From positions 127,643,140 through 127,707,139 of the forward strand of contig NC_081410.1 of NCBI RefSeq assembly GCF_030272615.1: a stretch of DNA of 64,000 nt, given 5' to 3'. This document shows, piece by piece, positions 1 through 12,452 of this stretch. A model generated the notes under the pieces. That model searched no databases. It was not told the origin of the DNA and saw nothing but the letters and a program-made list of their open reading frames with translations. Origin of the DNA: Cryptomeria japonica (lineage: Eukaryota; Streptophyta; Pinopsida; Cupressales; Cupressaceae). Within the stretch, counting starts at the first letter, position 1, and each line of letters begins with the position of its first letter. A program made the translations under genes and the position numbers.

Positions 1-246
1 TGTTGCTAGGGTTTCCACAACTAATGCAAAGTGAAGCAAGTGGGAGATAACGCAAAGGATGGCAAAGGGTCTAATAAGACAATGGTCAAGAATAGACCTT
101 GTAAAAGGGACTTATCTCGGGTACCAAGTGACAAGTATGGCAGCCTAATGTTTTTCAAGGGGTAATCATTCTTACCAAAATATGACCAAAATATAATTCT
201 CACACATATATCATTTATATAATTTCAATGGGCTGCGGGCCCCAAT

Positions 247-248
<2 letters not shown>
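1..248. other. Unassigned AT-rich non-coding DNA
   Basis: No coding region, RNA gene or repeat boundary is recognisable before the dinucleotide tract. Short open frames lack similarity to anything I know. Confidence 0.5.

Positions 249-304
<56 letters not shown>
249..304. repeat. (AT)n microsatellite, about 28 units
   Basis: Uninterrupted AT dinucleotides follow CCCAATTG. Open frames across it that read Ile-Tyr repeats are artefacts. The tract is likely length-polymorphic. Confidence 0.97.
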
Positions 305-308
<4 letters not shown>

Positions 309-3125
309 GAATGGGTCGCTCTCTTGGATGCATATGTAAGCTAAGAAAAATACTAATGCATAACACAGCCCAATATAAAATTTCAACAAAAAAAAGCAAC
401 AGGGTTGACACTTCAATTTTTGTTCCGACAGTTTTAAAAGCAATGTGTAAAAGAAAACATAACAGCAAATAAACAAGATGTACCATTTTCTAACCAACTC
501 ATTTGATGATATTGATTGGCACAGATCCAACTGATATACAGCTTATGTCTATAATATTTTATTTGCAGCAATTTTGTCAAGGTTAACAGGCCGTGATGAA
601 GTGATAAATTGTTGTGGTTCGCACAAGTAGTTATCACATCAAATGCAATTAATTTTTCAACTTGACATTTGTGAACAAAGAACATCTTGTCCAACTTAAT
701 TATGAAGGAATGAATATTTCATATTCATGAGTTGTCAAATCATATATAAATGGTCATTTCCTTATCAAATAAGGGCTTATATAGAGCAAAATGAATGATC
801 TGCCTCACAAACGACTGCATTTGGTGTAAATGGGCAAATGGTGAAAGTTATATAAATATACCATGCACTAAGAGTGAAAAGCATAGTCAATCAGATGCAT
901 TATTTAATAATAGAAGCTGATTTACCAGAAAGTCTGCACAACAATAAACATGATTATTGAGAGAGTCCTATAATTCATAGAAGATAACAGATGCACTCAA
1001 TTGCTGCTTCCAGACAATGAATCTCCAAACTCCTAACTACTAATACCATGTTGGCATCTATAGCATATGCAGTTATGCACACAATGCAAAGAATAATTGT
1101 GTGAATGTTTGTATTTACAGATAATTCACAGTGGTACAGATGGAATGGTGTTCCTTCGCTTGAACTACTCAAGAAAACAATAACGATTGGAAGTGCATGC
1201 ATTGGGCACAACCATAGACAGCATCACAGTGATTGAGCATATGCCTTTGTTATTCCTTGGTTCTAATGTTTGCATTTATTCAGAGAGTTCAAAGTGATAC
1301 AGATGGAATAGTGTCCATTGCTTGAGCCTTTAACTACTCAAGAAAACAATAAACATCAGAAGCACAGCTGTGCTTAAAAATACAGAGGGGCACAATCATA
1401 ACAGCATCATAGAGATTAAGCAAATGCCTTTAACTATTCCTTGGAACTTTTAGTACCTACACAAGAAATATAAAGCACATTCTTATGCCTGATTGCCTGA
1501 AAAAAAGAACCATGCAATACATGAATATCTACTGAAGAGTTATGGGCATTCATCCCATGATTGTTTGTCACAAAACATTCAAGAGATCTAACTTTAACAC
1601 ATATATAAATACCAGTTATCTTGTATCTTGGTATTCAAGGAGAAATAAAAAAGAATGTTTAGAAAAGCCAGACTTGAAAAGAACTTATAAACAAATTTAA
1701 CCTTATCTGGAAATGTAATCGACCTTGAGAAAAATCCATGACTGCAAGTTCTGAGAAACCAACCTGATTGTCATTCTCCAAGAAAATGAACCAAAAGATT
1801 ACTGGGGAGAATTTATCTTGAAAAATAAATCTGTAACCACAAAAACAGAATCAACTTTCTTACCTCTACAATCTGTGTAGATATTGTATAAAAAAGATGA
1901 ATGTTTATAATATTAAGATTTATCCAAAAACAAAAAATGTTAAAATAACCCTTCTGAAATGACTGTATAGAGGTATGACTCTACCCACCAGTTTCCAAAG
2001 AGTCTCGCTGACAATTAGAATTTTGTGTAAGCGCTGTTGAATCTTGGCCTTCATGCAGTCATTTATCACACTGATAGTTGCTCGTACAGATGATCCCAAT
2101 GGGTTCTCTTGGTTTCAGTCACCAAAAGAGTCAACGATGTTGCATTTTGACTTTCTTGTAAACATATTCACAAGTTTTAATGAACGGAAACCAGCCAATT
2201 TGATCTCTATGAAACTAGCTGACCATGCCTCAGATAGAAATAAGTATTCGATTTGGTAAACAAAGCTCTGTACTCTTCAGAGTAACAGTTGAGTTTCTAG
2301 AGGAAGCCATCCTACATTTATGACATGAAGAATGTCAATTTGGTGTCTCAAATGCCTAGCAACATCAATAATTTGATCAAAACACTTTCTACATAGAACA
2401 ACAGACCAGATTTGCAGACACAATTTACTAAATACCTGCATAAACTCTTTTCTATTTCGCTTTACCTTTTTCTCTGCTATTGCATATTAAAAAAAAAAAT
2501 TTATCTTGATGCCTTTTAGGCCTCTGGATAATCCAAAATATTCATGAGGTTTAATGTCTGCTACAAGACAAATATATCTAATTATTTCTACCATACATTA
2601 TAAAATCAGAGCACTCAAATCAAAATCTCTGACGAGAAACTCACTCATTTGCCAAAAAGGAATGTCGACTTGCCACAAATACTCAACAAGTGTGCCACAT
2701 TAACTCACCAAACATTACAAAGACAATATCAGAAGGTGGATGCGCCAAAAACACACTAAAAACATGCAAATTTGACCTTTTTAAATCCATCTAACCCTTG
2801 CAGATTTCTCACTCTGCATTTGCAACCTTGTTTGAACAATCAAACAACCTTGAAGGTAATTCAAAGAGCAAAGTTCTGCAATTTATTGAGTTTTAAATTT
2901 TTAAAAATTATAAACATTTCTAGAATGTTATTTCATTCATAAATGATACATTTACATGTTTAAGCTTGTTTGCAAACCATTCAATTCTGTTTTCATGTCA
3001 TTTAATACTAATTTTATTTTATTTTTAAATTAAAAAGTTGATTTTAAAACCATTGGAGTATATCAATGGGTATGACAACATATATTATTGTGCTTCAATT
3101 CGTAACAATATTCAATTAATGTTCA
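305..3125. other. AT-rich intergenic DNA, no gene seen
   Basis: No coding similarity, tRNA or rRNA is recognisable on either strand. A 71-codon open frame at 2044-2259 (+) has no motif I can name and is not called. The poly-A and poly-T runs and dispersed short repeats look like old intergenic or decayed transposon sequence. Confidence 0.5.
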
Positions 3126-3283
3126 ACGTTTGTTTTAAATAGTGTAGGATTTATTTTTTAAAACAAAAAACGTTTGTTTTAAATAGTGTAGGATTTATTT
3201 TTTAAAACAAAAAACGTTTGTTTTAAATAGTGTAGGATTTTTTTTTAAACAAAAAACGTTTGTTTTAAATAGTGTAGGATTTA
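3126..3283. repeat. 44-bp minisatellite, about 3.5 copies
   Basis: The unit begins ACGTTTGTTTTAAATAGTG and ends in a T-run followed by AAAACAAAAA. Starts lie near 3126, 3170, 3214 and 3256, so the period is 44, 44, then 42 because of a shortened T/A run. Units are nearly identical, which points to recent expansion. Confidence 0.9.
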
Positions 3284-3549
3284 TTAATTTATGGTTTGAG
3301 AAAACATTGGTTTGCTTTGATTTCTATTGCCATCCATTTAATGTTTAAAATGCATCTGATTTAATGTTGTTGTTTGGGGTTTAAACTTTAAAGCATGTTT
3401 TTTCAATTTTAGCATTTTATGTATCAAAAAATTACATTGAAAATTTATTTTTCTGGTTTTATTAATGTCAAATTTGCACTAAGCATCCAATAGCATCGAC
3501 AAATGATAGCTGACCCAATGGAGAAAAGCATGGTAAACCAAGACTGAAC
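3284..3549. other. AT-rich spacer upstream of the hAT relic
   Basis: No feature is recognised here. It may include 5' sequence of the decayed hAT-like element, but no terminal inverted repeat or 8-bp duplication could be fixed. Confidence 0.4.
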
Positions 3550-4670
3550 TTGTAGTTACTGCAGGATGAAGATGAGTGGAGGTATCGTCTTAAGTACCAC
3601 CTCGCATGTATTGTTGGTTGTGAATTGTGATGTCAAACTATGTCCCAATGCCAAGCTAGAGGTAGAATGGGAGATAAAAGTGACTCTTGCATTGATAGAC
3701 CAAAGAAATTGGTGAAGATGATGACAAATGCAGACATATCAGCACTCATGAATCCCAACATGGCGTACTAAAGCAAGGTGGATATGACAAAGATTGTGGA
3801 CTTTGGGTGTAATCCATGGATTGGTGGCACATCCACTTCATCTAGCTCAAGCAAAGCCCAATTGCATAGCTTTTTTGTTCCCCAAAAAAAACTTGAATCA
3901 CAACCTTTGCTTGAAGCCGAAGGTATGTGTAACAAGGACAACCATGAGAATGTCAACAGGGGTTGTGCTAATTTTTTATTCAAAAACAACTTTCCTTTCA
4001 ACATGGTGAAGAGCTCTTATTGGGAGAATTTGGTTAGGCCATTGCTAGTTCCAAAAAATGGTACAAATTGCCCACTCCACTTGACATAAGTGAATCACTG
4101 CTCAAGAAAGTAGTCACATATAAATAAATAATTATTTAAGGGCAAAGGAGGCAACAGCACAACCATGGATGCATCATACTTTCAAGTGCATCAATAGATG
4201 AAAGGAACTACACCTTCATCAACTTTCCAATAGCTTCAGATGATGAAAAGGTTATTTTAAGTACATAAACACCTCAAATAAGGTAAAGAATGTAAAGAAT
4301 TTGAGAACAATACTAAAGACGATTGTGTTGAAAATGGGCATTGAAAATCTAACGTAGATTATAATTGATAATTTAACAATAAATGTGACAGAAAGAAAAC
4401 TACTTCTAAAGAACCACCAAACACATATTTGGACCCTTGAGTTGTCCATTGTCTTGACCTTCTATTAGAAGACATTGGCAAAATTGATTGGGTGAGACCA
4501 ATGGTGAAAGCAACCAAGAACATCACCAAATACATCTACAATACCCCTTGGGTTTTCAACTTAATGAAAAATCATACCAAAGGGAAAGAACATGTGCAAG
4601 CAAATGTAACACAATTTGCAACTAACTTTCTCACCTTGCAAAGCATTTGTGCTTTGTTGACATTTTAAAA
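3550..4670 (+). pseudogene. Decayed hAT-like transposase (BED finger plus DUF659-like region)
   Basis: This is a relic of a hAT-superfamily transposase, recognised by pieces in order. Around 3550-3615 is a BED-type zinc finger: CSYC, then SGGI in one frame and YRLKYHLA in the next, a 1-nt shift. From 3778 to 4089 a frame reads CNPWIGGT and later FPFNMVKSSYWENLV, like the segment before the DUF659 domain in plant hAT-like proteins. Near 4330-4450 comes a match to the DUF659 'TDN..N' block, and near 4495-4670 pieces reading KNITKYIYN, FNLMK and TQFATNFLTLQSIC, like the 'TRFAT.FL.L' block. Stops and shifts separate all pieces. There is no catalytic C-terminus and no terminal repeat was found. 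Confidence 0.65.
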
Positions 4671-4721
4671 AATACATTAATTGTGAGACCAGCATTGTTG
4701 TTATATGGAGTCTAATCAAAC

Positions 4722-4811
4722 TTGGGGGTTAAATTTTCCCTACTTCTATCAATGCAGTGTTCCCCTAATTTTTCGACGAGGGTTAGGGGGCAGCGCCCCC
4801 AAGATGGAGTC
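4722..4811 (+). repeat. LTR-like fragment with GGGGGCAGCGCCCCC motif
   Basis: Just left of element A is a G-rich palindromic motif, GGGGGCAGCGCCCCC. Related motifs occur at 49301 and 61260-61440 and are common in plant LTRs. Element A probably inserted into an older LTR here. The LTR ends cannot be fixed. Confidence 0.35.
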
Positions 4812-5349
4812 TATTGTGACCTATTTCACACATTGCCTCATTACAAATGGGGACCCCCAATGGTTTGCTTTTTAGGGTTTTTTGGTCTTAGCATTGCAAT
4901 TTCATAAGTCTTTTCATTGAGAATTTAAGGTTAGGGTTTTTGAAAGGTCACCCCAAGCCAAGTAGAGAATTTGTGCTCAAAACGCTATCAGGACATTGTC
5001 AAAGTGCTCAGAAGGTCTAAAGGATGAGGATCGCAGTTGCTTTGGGTCATTTCTGACAACTTTCTATTTTTAGAAATTTTGCTTTTTTTTTGGCACTTTG
5101 CGACCAATCCGAGAAGCAGCTTTTGTGGCTTGTTTTTTGCTTTTTTGAAAGTAGGATTAGGGTTCGGTTCCTCAGGTCATGTCATCAGTGCCCATGTTGT
5201 CAGAATCGAAAAATTACATCTCCAAGTGTCAAAAGCAGGGTAAAAACCCTAACCTAGGGTTTTTGTTCCAGAAGATCAAAACATGGCAATTCAAATGAAG
5301 ATGGTTTGAAAGAAAGGAAAATGGCATAAGGTCAAAAAGAAAGCATGGC

Positions 5350-6930
5350 TTATGAGTCTTCAAAGTCCGCCATGTCCAAGGATGCAATATTGTCTTATGA
5401 ACCCCCCAAGTCCGCCATGGCTGATTGCATACACGCATGTCCAATTGACTATGAACTCTGCCATAAGAATGGCCAAGAAATATCTAAGTTCGCCCAAGCC
5501 AATGGAGGTTAAAGTCCACCCAAGCATGATTGTCTAAAGGACTATGAACTCTGCCCAAGAAGTTTGGATATGGCCAATCACCATCCCAAGTCTACCAAGC
5601 ACGTGAAATTTAATGTCCAAAGATCCTCAAAGTCCACCTAGGCATAGTGGAAGGTATGATCAGCATATGGAAGATTTTCCAAACAAGCCTTAAGTCAGCT
5701 CAACCAAGAGTAAACATAGCACAATCAATATGAAGTCCACCTTGGCTTGTTAGCCTTGAAGACCACCCAAGTTGGAAGGCATGAAAGGCATGGCCAAACA
5801 AAGTTAAAGTCCGCCCATGGCAAGACAAAGCCCAAGTTGGCCTTGGCATAAAGCTCTCCAACTCCGCCCTACCCAAGTGCATGGCACAAATTAGTGAAGT
5901 CCGCCTTGCCTAGGATGAAGTGAAGTCCGCTTTAAAGGTAGAAAGCAATCTCCAAAATGATGCAAACTCTGCCCAAGGAGATAGAGGATAAAAGCAAGAC
6001 AAAGAAGAAAAGCATGGCAAAAGCACCAGGTTTGGAAGATGGCTGAGTAAACCCAAAGTCCGCCCAAGGAGATAAATAGGTGTACAAACCATTTTCAGGA
6101 TCACTTAAAGGAGAAGTTGGAGGTGTCTAGGAGAAGTTAGAATCAGCGCAGTTAAGGGATCATGTTCATTGTTGTATGAAATGTATCATAAAACATAGAA
6201 GCAAGTGAACATGCAATATGATTCCAATGCCAAAACACTAAGCAAGTCTGACTTGCCTAAGGGAGGACATGTCAAAGGCGAGTCAAACTCCTATCTGCAG
6301 TTAAGAAGGATGGCAAAGGTTAAGTAAACTCCAACCTGCAGTTAGCATAATGAAAAGGTTAAGTCAGCAGCTAGAAAGCGATGTCCAAGACTATTCAAAG
6401 TCTGCCCTCCCCCTAGCAAGTCCAAAAGAACTTCAAGTCCAATCATGGCATGTGAAAGACATGCAATATGATTCCAATGCCAAAACACTAAGCAAGTCCG
6501 ACTTGCCTAAGGGAGGACATGTCAGAGGTGAATCAAACTCCTATCTGCAGTTAAGAAGGATGGCAAAGGTTAAGTAAACTCCAACCTGCAGTTAGCATAA
6601 TGAAAAGGTTAAGTCAGCAGCTAGAAAGTGATGTCCAAGACTATTCAAAGTTTGCCCTCTCCCTAGCAAGTCCAAAAGAACTTCAAGTCCAATCATGGCA
6701 TGTGAAAGACAGCCAAACATGATAACAAGTCCGCCTAGGAAGTAAGGTTTGGACATCCAAAGCATGGTGAAGTCCGCTCAAGAGGGTTTTGGCATGATAA
6801 AAAGAAAACAAAGTTTGCTAATCTAGACACTAGCCAAGTTCGCTTATGGCATTCGGCTTAGACATAAAGATGATAAATTTTGCCAAGAAAGATAGCACAT
6901 CGACCTTCAAAGTTCGCCTAGGCATTAATG
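5350..6930 (+). repeat. Degenerate AAGTCCGCC repeat array of element A
   Basis: Short motifs of the form AAGTCCGCC followed by CAAGG or ATGGC recur at irregular 40-150 bp spacing. Examples are near 5365, 5408, 5490, 5512, 5629, 5808, 5898, 6056, 6400, 6730, 6770 and 6912. The array occupies the position held in B, C and D by the GACCC hairpin array, but the sequence is different. Confidence 0.75.
6211..6710 (+). repeat. 250-bp tandem duplication, 2 copies
   Basis: 6211-6460 and 6461-6710 are nearly identical, both beginning ATGCAATATGATTCCAATGC. Only a few substitutions separate them (for example TCTGACTTG against TCCGACTTG), so the duplication is much younger than element A itself. Confidence 0.93.
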
Positions 6931-7823
6931 GAATATGTGAAGATAGCTAAGCAAGATGAGACGTCCATAATTTCGCCCATAATTTGAAGATTAGACATGA
7001 AGATGACCAACTTGCCTTGACTAAGAAAGAAAAATGGCTAGAGGAATAATAATTTCAACAAATAAGCACATGAAATTAACCATTGAAGGGTCAATTGATT
7101 GAACAGGTTGAAAATAAAGCTTGACACATAGAAAAAATTTATATTTTTCTAACACTTGGAAAAGATTTTCGAAAATTCAACACATGGAAAACTTGTGGAA
7201 TTTGAGGGAAGAATCTAGAATATTCCTCCTTTTTTTTGGCTAAGGATAAAAAATAAAACTTTCCATTTTAAAGGAAAAGTTAAAACAAAGACCAAGTTCG
7301 ATGAATGTAAAGTACAAAAAAAAGAAAAAAAAAATGGAGCTTCTAGAATTAAAATTCCTAACTCTATATCTATTCAACCAGTCACTTTCAAATTAATTAT
7401 CAGGTTTGAAGATTGGAGTTCGATTTTGGAAGAAGTTTTCTCTCTCTCTTTGGAAGATTGAATTTTGAAGAAAATTTTTGAAGAAGTAAAATTTTCTAAG
7501 TGTTGGAAGGAAGAGACAAGGTGCTTTTTCTGAGTTTATGACAGAATTTTCAGAATTTAAGATAAGTTTTCATCAAAATCAGTCAAAGAAAATCCTAGAG
7601 GTTCAAGAAATTCATATTCTTGACTGATCTCTTCTATCTAAACCACTCATTTCATGAAATTTACTAAGTACTTGCTCAAATTCTTCACTTTCAGTCTTCT
7701 TTTTCACAAGAATTTAGCTTTTTGACAAGCTGAAAGTGAAGTTTTCTAAGTAAAAATATCCAAAATCAGAGTTATAACTTTAAACAAGAAATAATGTTAA
7801 ATTTTCATGTGTATTGCAGGTTA

Positions 7824-8581
7824 ATGACCACCAAAGGAGTACCTCCTAGGAAAGCTCAGATGAAGTTTGCCAGTAAAGGGTTGCAGCCAGAGTCATGGAT
7901 CACTCCCAAGTGGAAGAATGTCACAGACACCAACCTCGGGCACGTTGATTTGAAAGAATTCAGAAGAAGAATGCACGGGCATGATGGATACCTGCCAACA
8001 CCTATTGCCCACCGGATGATGAGAAATGGCATCGTCCAAGCAACCAGATTTCCACCAGCCATGGAGTGTGCAAAACTGATGGTCAAATGTGCTATTCATT
8101 ACAACGCACAAGAAAGAGAGATAATTGCACCTGATGGAAGAGTTTTAGCTCATCTTGGAGAGTTGGCCATTCAGGAAGCGTTTGGGATACCAAACTACAA
8201 CAGAACCTCATACAAAACCAAAGAAGACACCCAAAAACTCTATGATAACTAGCTAGACCTATGTGCAACAAATATCAACAGGTCATGGTTAGAAAAGCCC
8301 AGGGTTTCCCTCAAAAATGTACCAAAGAGTTTGTTGCACCCATACTTCAAACAATATCGTGACATCATCTTACTGTTGAACAGAGTAATGGGCAGCCCTC
8401 AGGGTGCACCATTTGAAACATGGATGTACTACTTCATTGATGAGATCACCTCAGGCGTTAAGATGTTCAATTGGTCAAGAATAATCAGTGATAATCTTCA
8501 TGAACAGCTGAAGAACTTGGAAAGGACAAAATCATTTTATATGAGTTCCTACATTGTCTACCTGTTAGCCAAAAATTATAG
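7824..8581 (+). pseudogene. Element A gene, 5' half, interrupted by A'
   Basis: This is the N-terminal half of the family protein, of unknown function. The start ATGACCACCAAAGG matches the MTTPK starts of B and C. It sits 6 nt after a splice-acceptor-like TGTATTGCAG. Shared landmarks are KWKNVTDTNLG, FPPAMECAKLMVKCA, ILLLNRVMGSPQG, WMYYFIDEI and SFYMSSYIVYLLA, covering about the first 255 codons. A single in-frame TAG at 8250-8252 breaks the frame. Translation ends at the target duplication of A' and continues in the same frame at 13031. No catalytic motif of reverse transcriptase, integrase or DDE transposase is visible. Confidence 0.8.
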
Positions 8582-8586
8582 ATACG
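8582..8586. repeat. Target-site duplication ATACG, left copy (A')
   Basis: ATACG here matches ATACG at 13026-13030, immediately outside the two ends of A'. Confidence 0.93.
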
Positions 8587-9436
8587 AGTTGATGTGTTTT
8601 TATGCACATGCAAACACAGAATAAAATACCTAAAGGTACCTTATCCTCTCTTGAACAAAGTTTCCCAACTGCTGAAGATCTCGCCGAAGGATCAATCGAG
8701 GCAACTCCAAGGTTCTTGTATGTAGGGTCTCTACGTGTGGATAAGCTTCTTGCAGTACGATGTGATTTTGCTGGAATCACAAGGGGACTTACATTCGATG
8801 ATCTGAACGTCTAATTTGTTGGAATCACAAGTCCTATTGACTATCTGGAAGATAAAGAAATGGCAAAAGATACAAGGTTCGGTAAGACCTAGAATGCGAA
8901 AAGATGGATGAATGACTAGGTGGAGTCCTACTGGGTTGGGTCTCACCATCAGGTTAAACAATTCAACACCAACTCAGTGCAATCTTCTAAGGGATGTTTC
9001 AAATATGTCCAAATAGTACACCATCAGATACTGATCACCATTCAAGATAATGCGTGAACAACAGAGGTATTATGACTCGGGATTAAGCTCGTTCTATGCC
9101 AGTTGACCACGCAAGGCACTCTTACAGTCAGCAAAAGGCTAGTGGTTTGGACTAGGTGGATTCCATGCGAGTGCATTCAATAACTTCTTTCATTCAATCT
9201 AATCATTTATCATCTACAATGAAGATTCAACAAGAGACCATGCATATTGCAAAGAAACAACACATTTCACCATATCTTCAATGAAAAGAGGGTTCATTTA
9301 CAATCAAGGCAACAATTTCTTGCCTTCTCTTCCTAATCTACTCTAATTGCTATTCTATTTGCTATTCTTTATTAATCAATCTTTGACTATTATCTATTAA
9401 CCAACTATTAACCTTTACAAATGAGGAGCCAGGGCT

Positions 9437-9443
9437 TTATATA
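9437..9443 (-). promoter_or_regulatory. Outward TATA box of A'
   Basis: TATATAA on the minus strand, 65 bp downstream of the inverted telo-box at 9508-9525. The same spacing holds in B, C, D and E. It points toward the CAACA end. Confidence 0.7.
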
Positions 9444-9507
9444 GAGAACCCTTTACAGATTGATGGCTCTGATTGATTTAGAATCAATGGCTAGGGTTAC
9501 AAGATAG

Positions 9508-9525
9508 AAACCCTAATTAGGGTTT
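9508..9525. promoter_or_regulatory. Inverted telo-box of A'
   Basis: AAACCCTAATTAGGGTTT is a perfect 18-bp palindrome made of two telo-box motifs. Telo-boxes are known cis-elements in plant promoters. It is conserved at the same place in the sibling copies. Confidence 0.7.
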
Positions 9526-10332
9526 GTTACAATAAACTTCCTCTAGCCAATAAGAAAATTACATTCCAAGAGTGAGGACCAATAGGAAGCATGGGTAAGT
9601 ACATCGAAGTTTGTGCCGCCTCTGATAGATTAGATACATTGAATCTGGTCCTACTGAGGTGGACCAATCCGACTGGAGGAATGATGATTGGGATGCCATC
9701 TTGTCTAGTACTTGCTCGTTCCTCTTCTAATATTCAATTTGATGATGCTGAAAAGTTAACTTTGATTAACTCTTCTGAAACTATCTACTTCTTCAACGTA
9801 CCCTTGCATCGACCTTGGTTGATCTTCCTCTGTCTTTAATGTGCTTGATGAACGGTGTGTCTTTCTTTGACTCCCATGTGTCTGATGAGGTTTCCTGACT
9901 GTCAAGTCGTCCTTCTTCGGAAGTACACCTCGCCTTGAAGTGTTGGCAAAGCCTTTCTTGGTTATCTTGTGGTAGAATGAGGTCTTGAGGCTAACTTGAA
10001 CTCCTTCAACACTCCTAGTCATCCAATGCCTCAAAGCACCTTGAGTCTTCCCCCTTTTGCCTATGGAACGTCCTTGATGATGATGGACTAGAAGTGGTCG
10101 TCCATGCCCTGGCCTGGTCTTCTTCTATCTGCAAAATAAACCAAGGATGATTAAGGACACATAATAAAATCATTCAACATAGCATTTTCTACCTTAAAAC
10201 ATCAACAAGAGTTATCAATATGAAGTTCACTTGAGATCCTTCCCAAGGCAAGCATATGCTTAGTTTTCTCTTCTCCAAAGCCTAGGGATCCATGTCCTCA
10301 CCTTGGTTATGGGCAAGTTAGGTGAAATTAAG

Positions 10333-12452
10333 AATTTCGCTCTGGACCCTTTGGAAGGGTCAAGAGCGAAATTCAAGCTTTAGACTTACTTCTTGACTTC
10401 CTTCACTTCAATTCACCTAACAAGGCAAGAACACCTCACTCCACCTTCAACCATGCCATAGGAATCAATGTTTTGGCTTCACTCAAGGAGAAAATGGTTG
10501 ATTTGGAGAATTTCGCTCTGGACCCTTTGGAAGGGTCAGGAGCGAATTTCTCTCTTTGCTTGTTTTCCCTCACTCAAATCCATTTCTTCCATTTGTTATT
10601 ACTTGATTCTCCATTTGAATCCTTCTCTCAACTTGACAACACTTACTTGGCCTCAAAAATGGCTAATAAGGAGAATTTCGCCAAAAACCATGGCCAGGTA
10701 CAGGACCTATTTAGGATTTCGCCCTGGGCCCTTTGGAACAGTCAAGAGCGAAATCCTTGTCCAAGCTTAAAATCTTCATTTCTAGAGGCGACAATCCATT
10801 CAAGAGCAATCCTAGAGGCATCTCCCAACTTCTCCCACCTTGGTCTAGGCTTAGCTTGGCATAAAAATGAAAGGAAAAGGTAGTTTTAAGGAATTTCGCT
10901 CTGGACCCTTTGGAAGGGTCAGGAGCGAAATTCATATTTTGAGCTTATCCTTTCATTCCTCACACTTCCATCCACCTTCAAAGGCAAGGTCATGCCACTT
11001 CACACCCATCCAAGCCATAAAAACCAAGGATTTGACTTGCTTTGAAGGGGAAATAGGTGATTTTAGGAATTTCACTCTAGACCCTTTGGAAGGGTCAGGA
11101 GCGAAATTCATGATTTGGCTCAATTCCTTCAAATTTGATAATCACTAGCAAGTCAAAGTCACACCTAAGGACACTTCCAATCCTAATTCATCTTGAACCG
11201 CCCTAGACTTGGCATAAAATTAAGGGAAAAGAGTGGTTTTGTGAAATTTTGCTCTGGACCCTTTGGAAGGGTCAGGAGCGAATTTCTCATTCTAGACTTG
11301 ACTCTTCATCTTTTCAATCCCAATCTTATTTGCAAGGTAAAATTCCATCACTCTTCACCCAAGGAACAAGGTTTGAAGCCCAAGCATGGAAGCAAATGAG
11401 GTTAATAAAGAATTTCGCTCTGGACCCTTTGGAAGGGTCAGGAGCGAAATTCATGATTTAGGCAAAATCTTCATCTTTCAAAACGTCCAACTACCTCTCA
11501 AGGCAAGAACATACCAATTCACCCTCCAACATGCCAATGCCTAGCCAAAACAAAGAAGAAAATAAGAGCTATAAGGATTTTCGCTCTGGACCCTTTGGAA
11601 GGGTCAAGAGCGAAATCCTCTTTCCAAGTTGATCTTGCACTTCATTCATCCAATTCTTCCTCAAACGCAATCAATTCAACTTCCTTTCATCCTAATCAAG
11701 GCAATTCGCTATCAAAATAGCTCCAGACAAGGTCACTCTAGGGCCTAAGGCAAAAGATAAGGTCAAATGGAGGATTTCCATCATTTCATCACCTCAAACC
11801 TCCTCTCCAAGGTAAATATGCATCCAAGTCTCCTCAACTATGCCTCAAAACTCCAAAACTTGGCCATATCAAAGAGCAAAAATAGAGAAAAAGTGAATTT
11901 CGCTCTGGACCCTTAGGAAGGGTCAGGAGCGAAAATCATGTTCTACGCTTAATTCTTCATTTCTCCAACTCCAAACCACCTCAAAAGGCAAAGACATGTT
12001 ACCTTACTTCCATCCATGCCATAAACACCAAGGACTTGACCTCCTCTAAGGGGAAAAATAGGTGTTTGTAAGAATTCTTGATCTTGGACAAAATCTTCAC
12101 ATTTTGATGCTTCCATTCACTTCCTAAGGCAGAACATGTCAAAACCTTCTCAATATGCCTTAGAAACTAGATCCTGGTCTATTCAAGGAAGAAGTGGGTG
12201 TCTTCTAAGAATTTCGCTCTGGACCCTTTGGAAGGGTCAGGAGCGAAATTTCTTTTAGACTCAAATCTTGACTTCATCTCTCACATTTTTTCACTCCAAA
12301 TAAGTGTTTTGCCCTCAATAATGCCTGGGAATGAGTTAGTTCTAAGTTTGGATCAAAGTAGAATGTGGAGAATTTTGCTCTGGATCCTTTGGAAGGGTCA
12401 GGAGCGAAATAGAAATTCGCTTTGGACCCTTTGGAAGGGTCAGGAGCGAAAT
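10333..12452 (-). repeat. Hairpin array of A', about 12 units
   Basis: Units consist of outer arms TTTCGCTC / GAGCGAAA and inner arms GACCCTT / AAGGGTC around a TGG loop. They occur near 10333, 10509, 10710 (variant), 10891, 11068, 11245, 11411, 11577, 11896, 12209, 12370 and 12412. Spacing is about 166-180 bp, with longer gaps after 11577 and 11896 where a unit seems lost. The last two units are back to back. Both arms are conserved while the spacers diverge. Confidence 0.92.

Noticed and set aside
211-530. Open frames with Ile-Tyr repeats
   Set aside because: Produced by the (AT)n tract.
9508-9525. Interstitial telomere sequence
   Set aside because: Only two inverted telo-box motifs, repeated at one fixed promoter position in each element, with no tandem TTTAGGG array.
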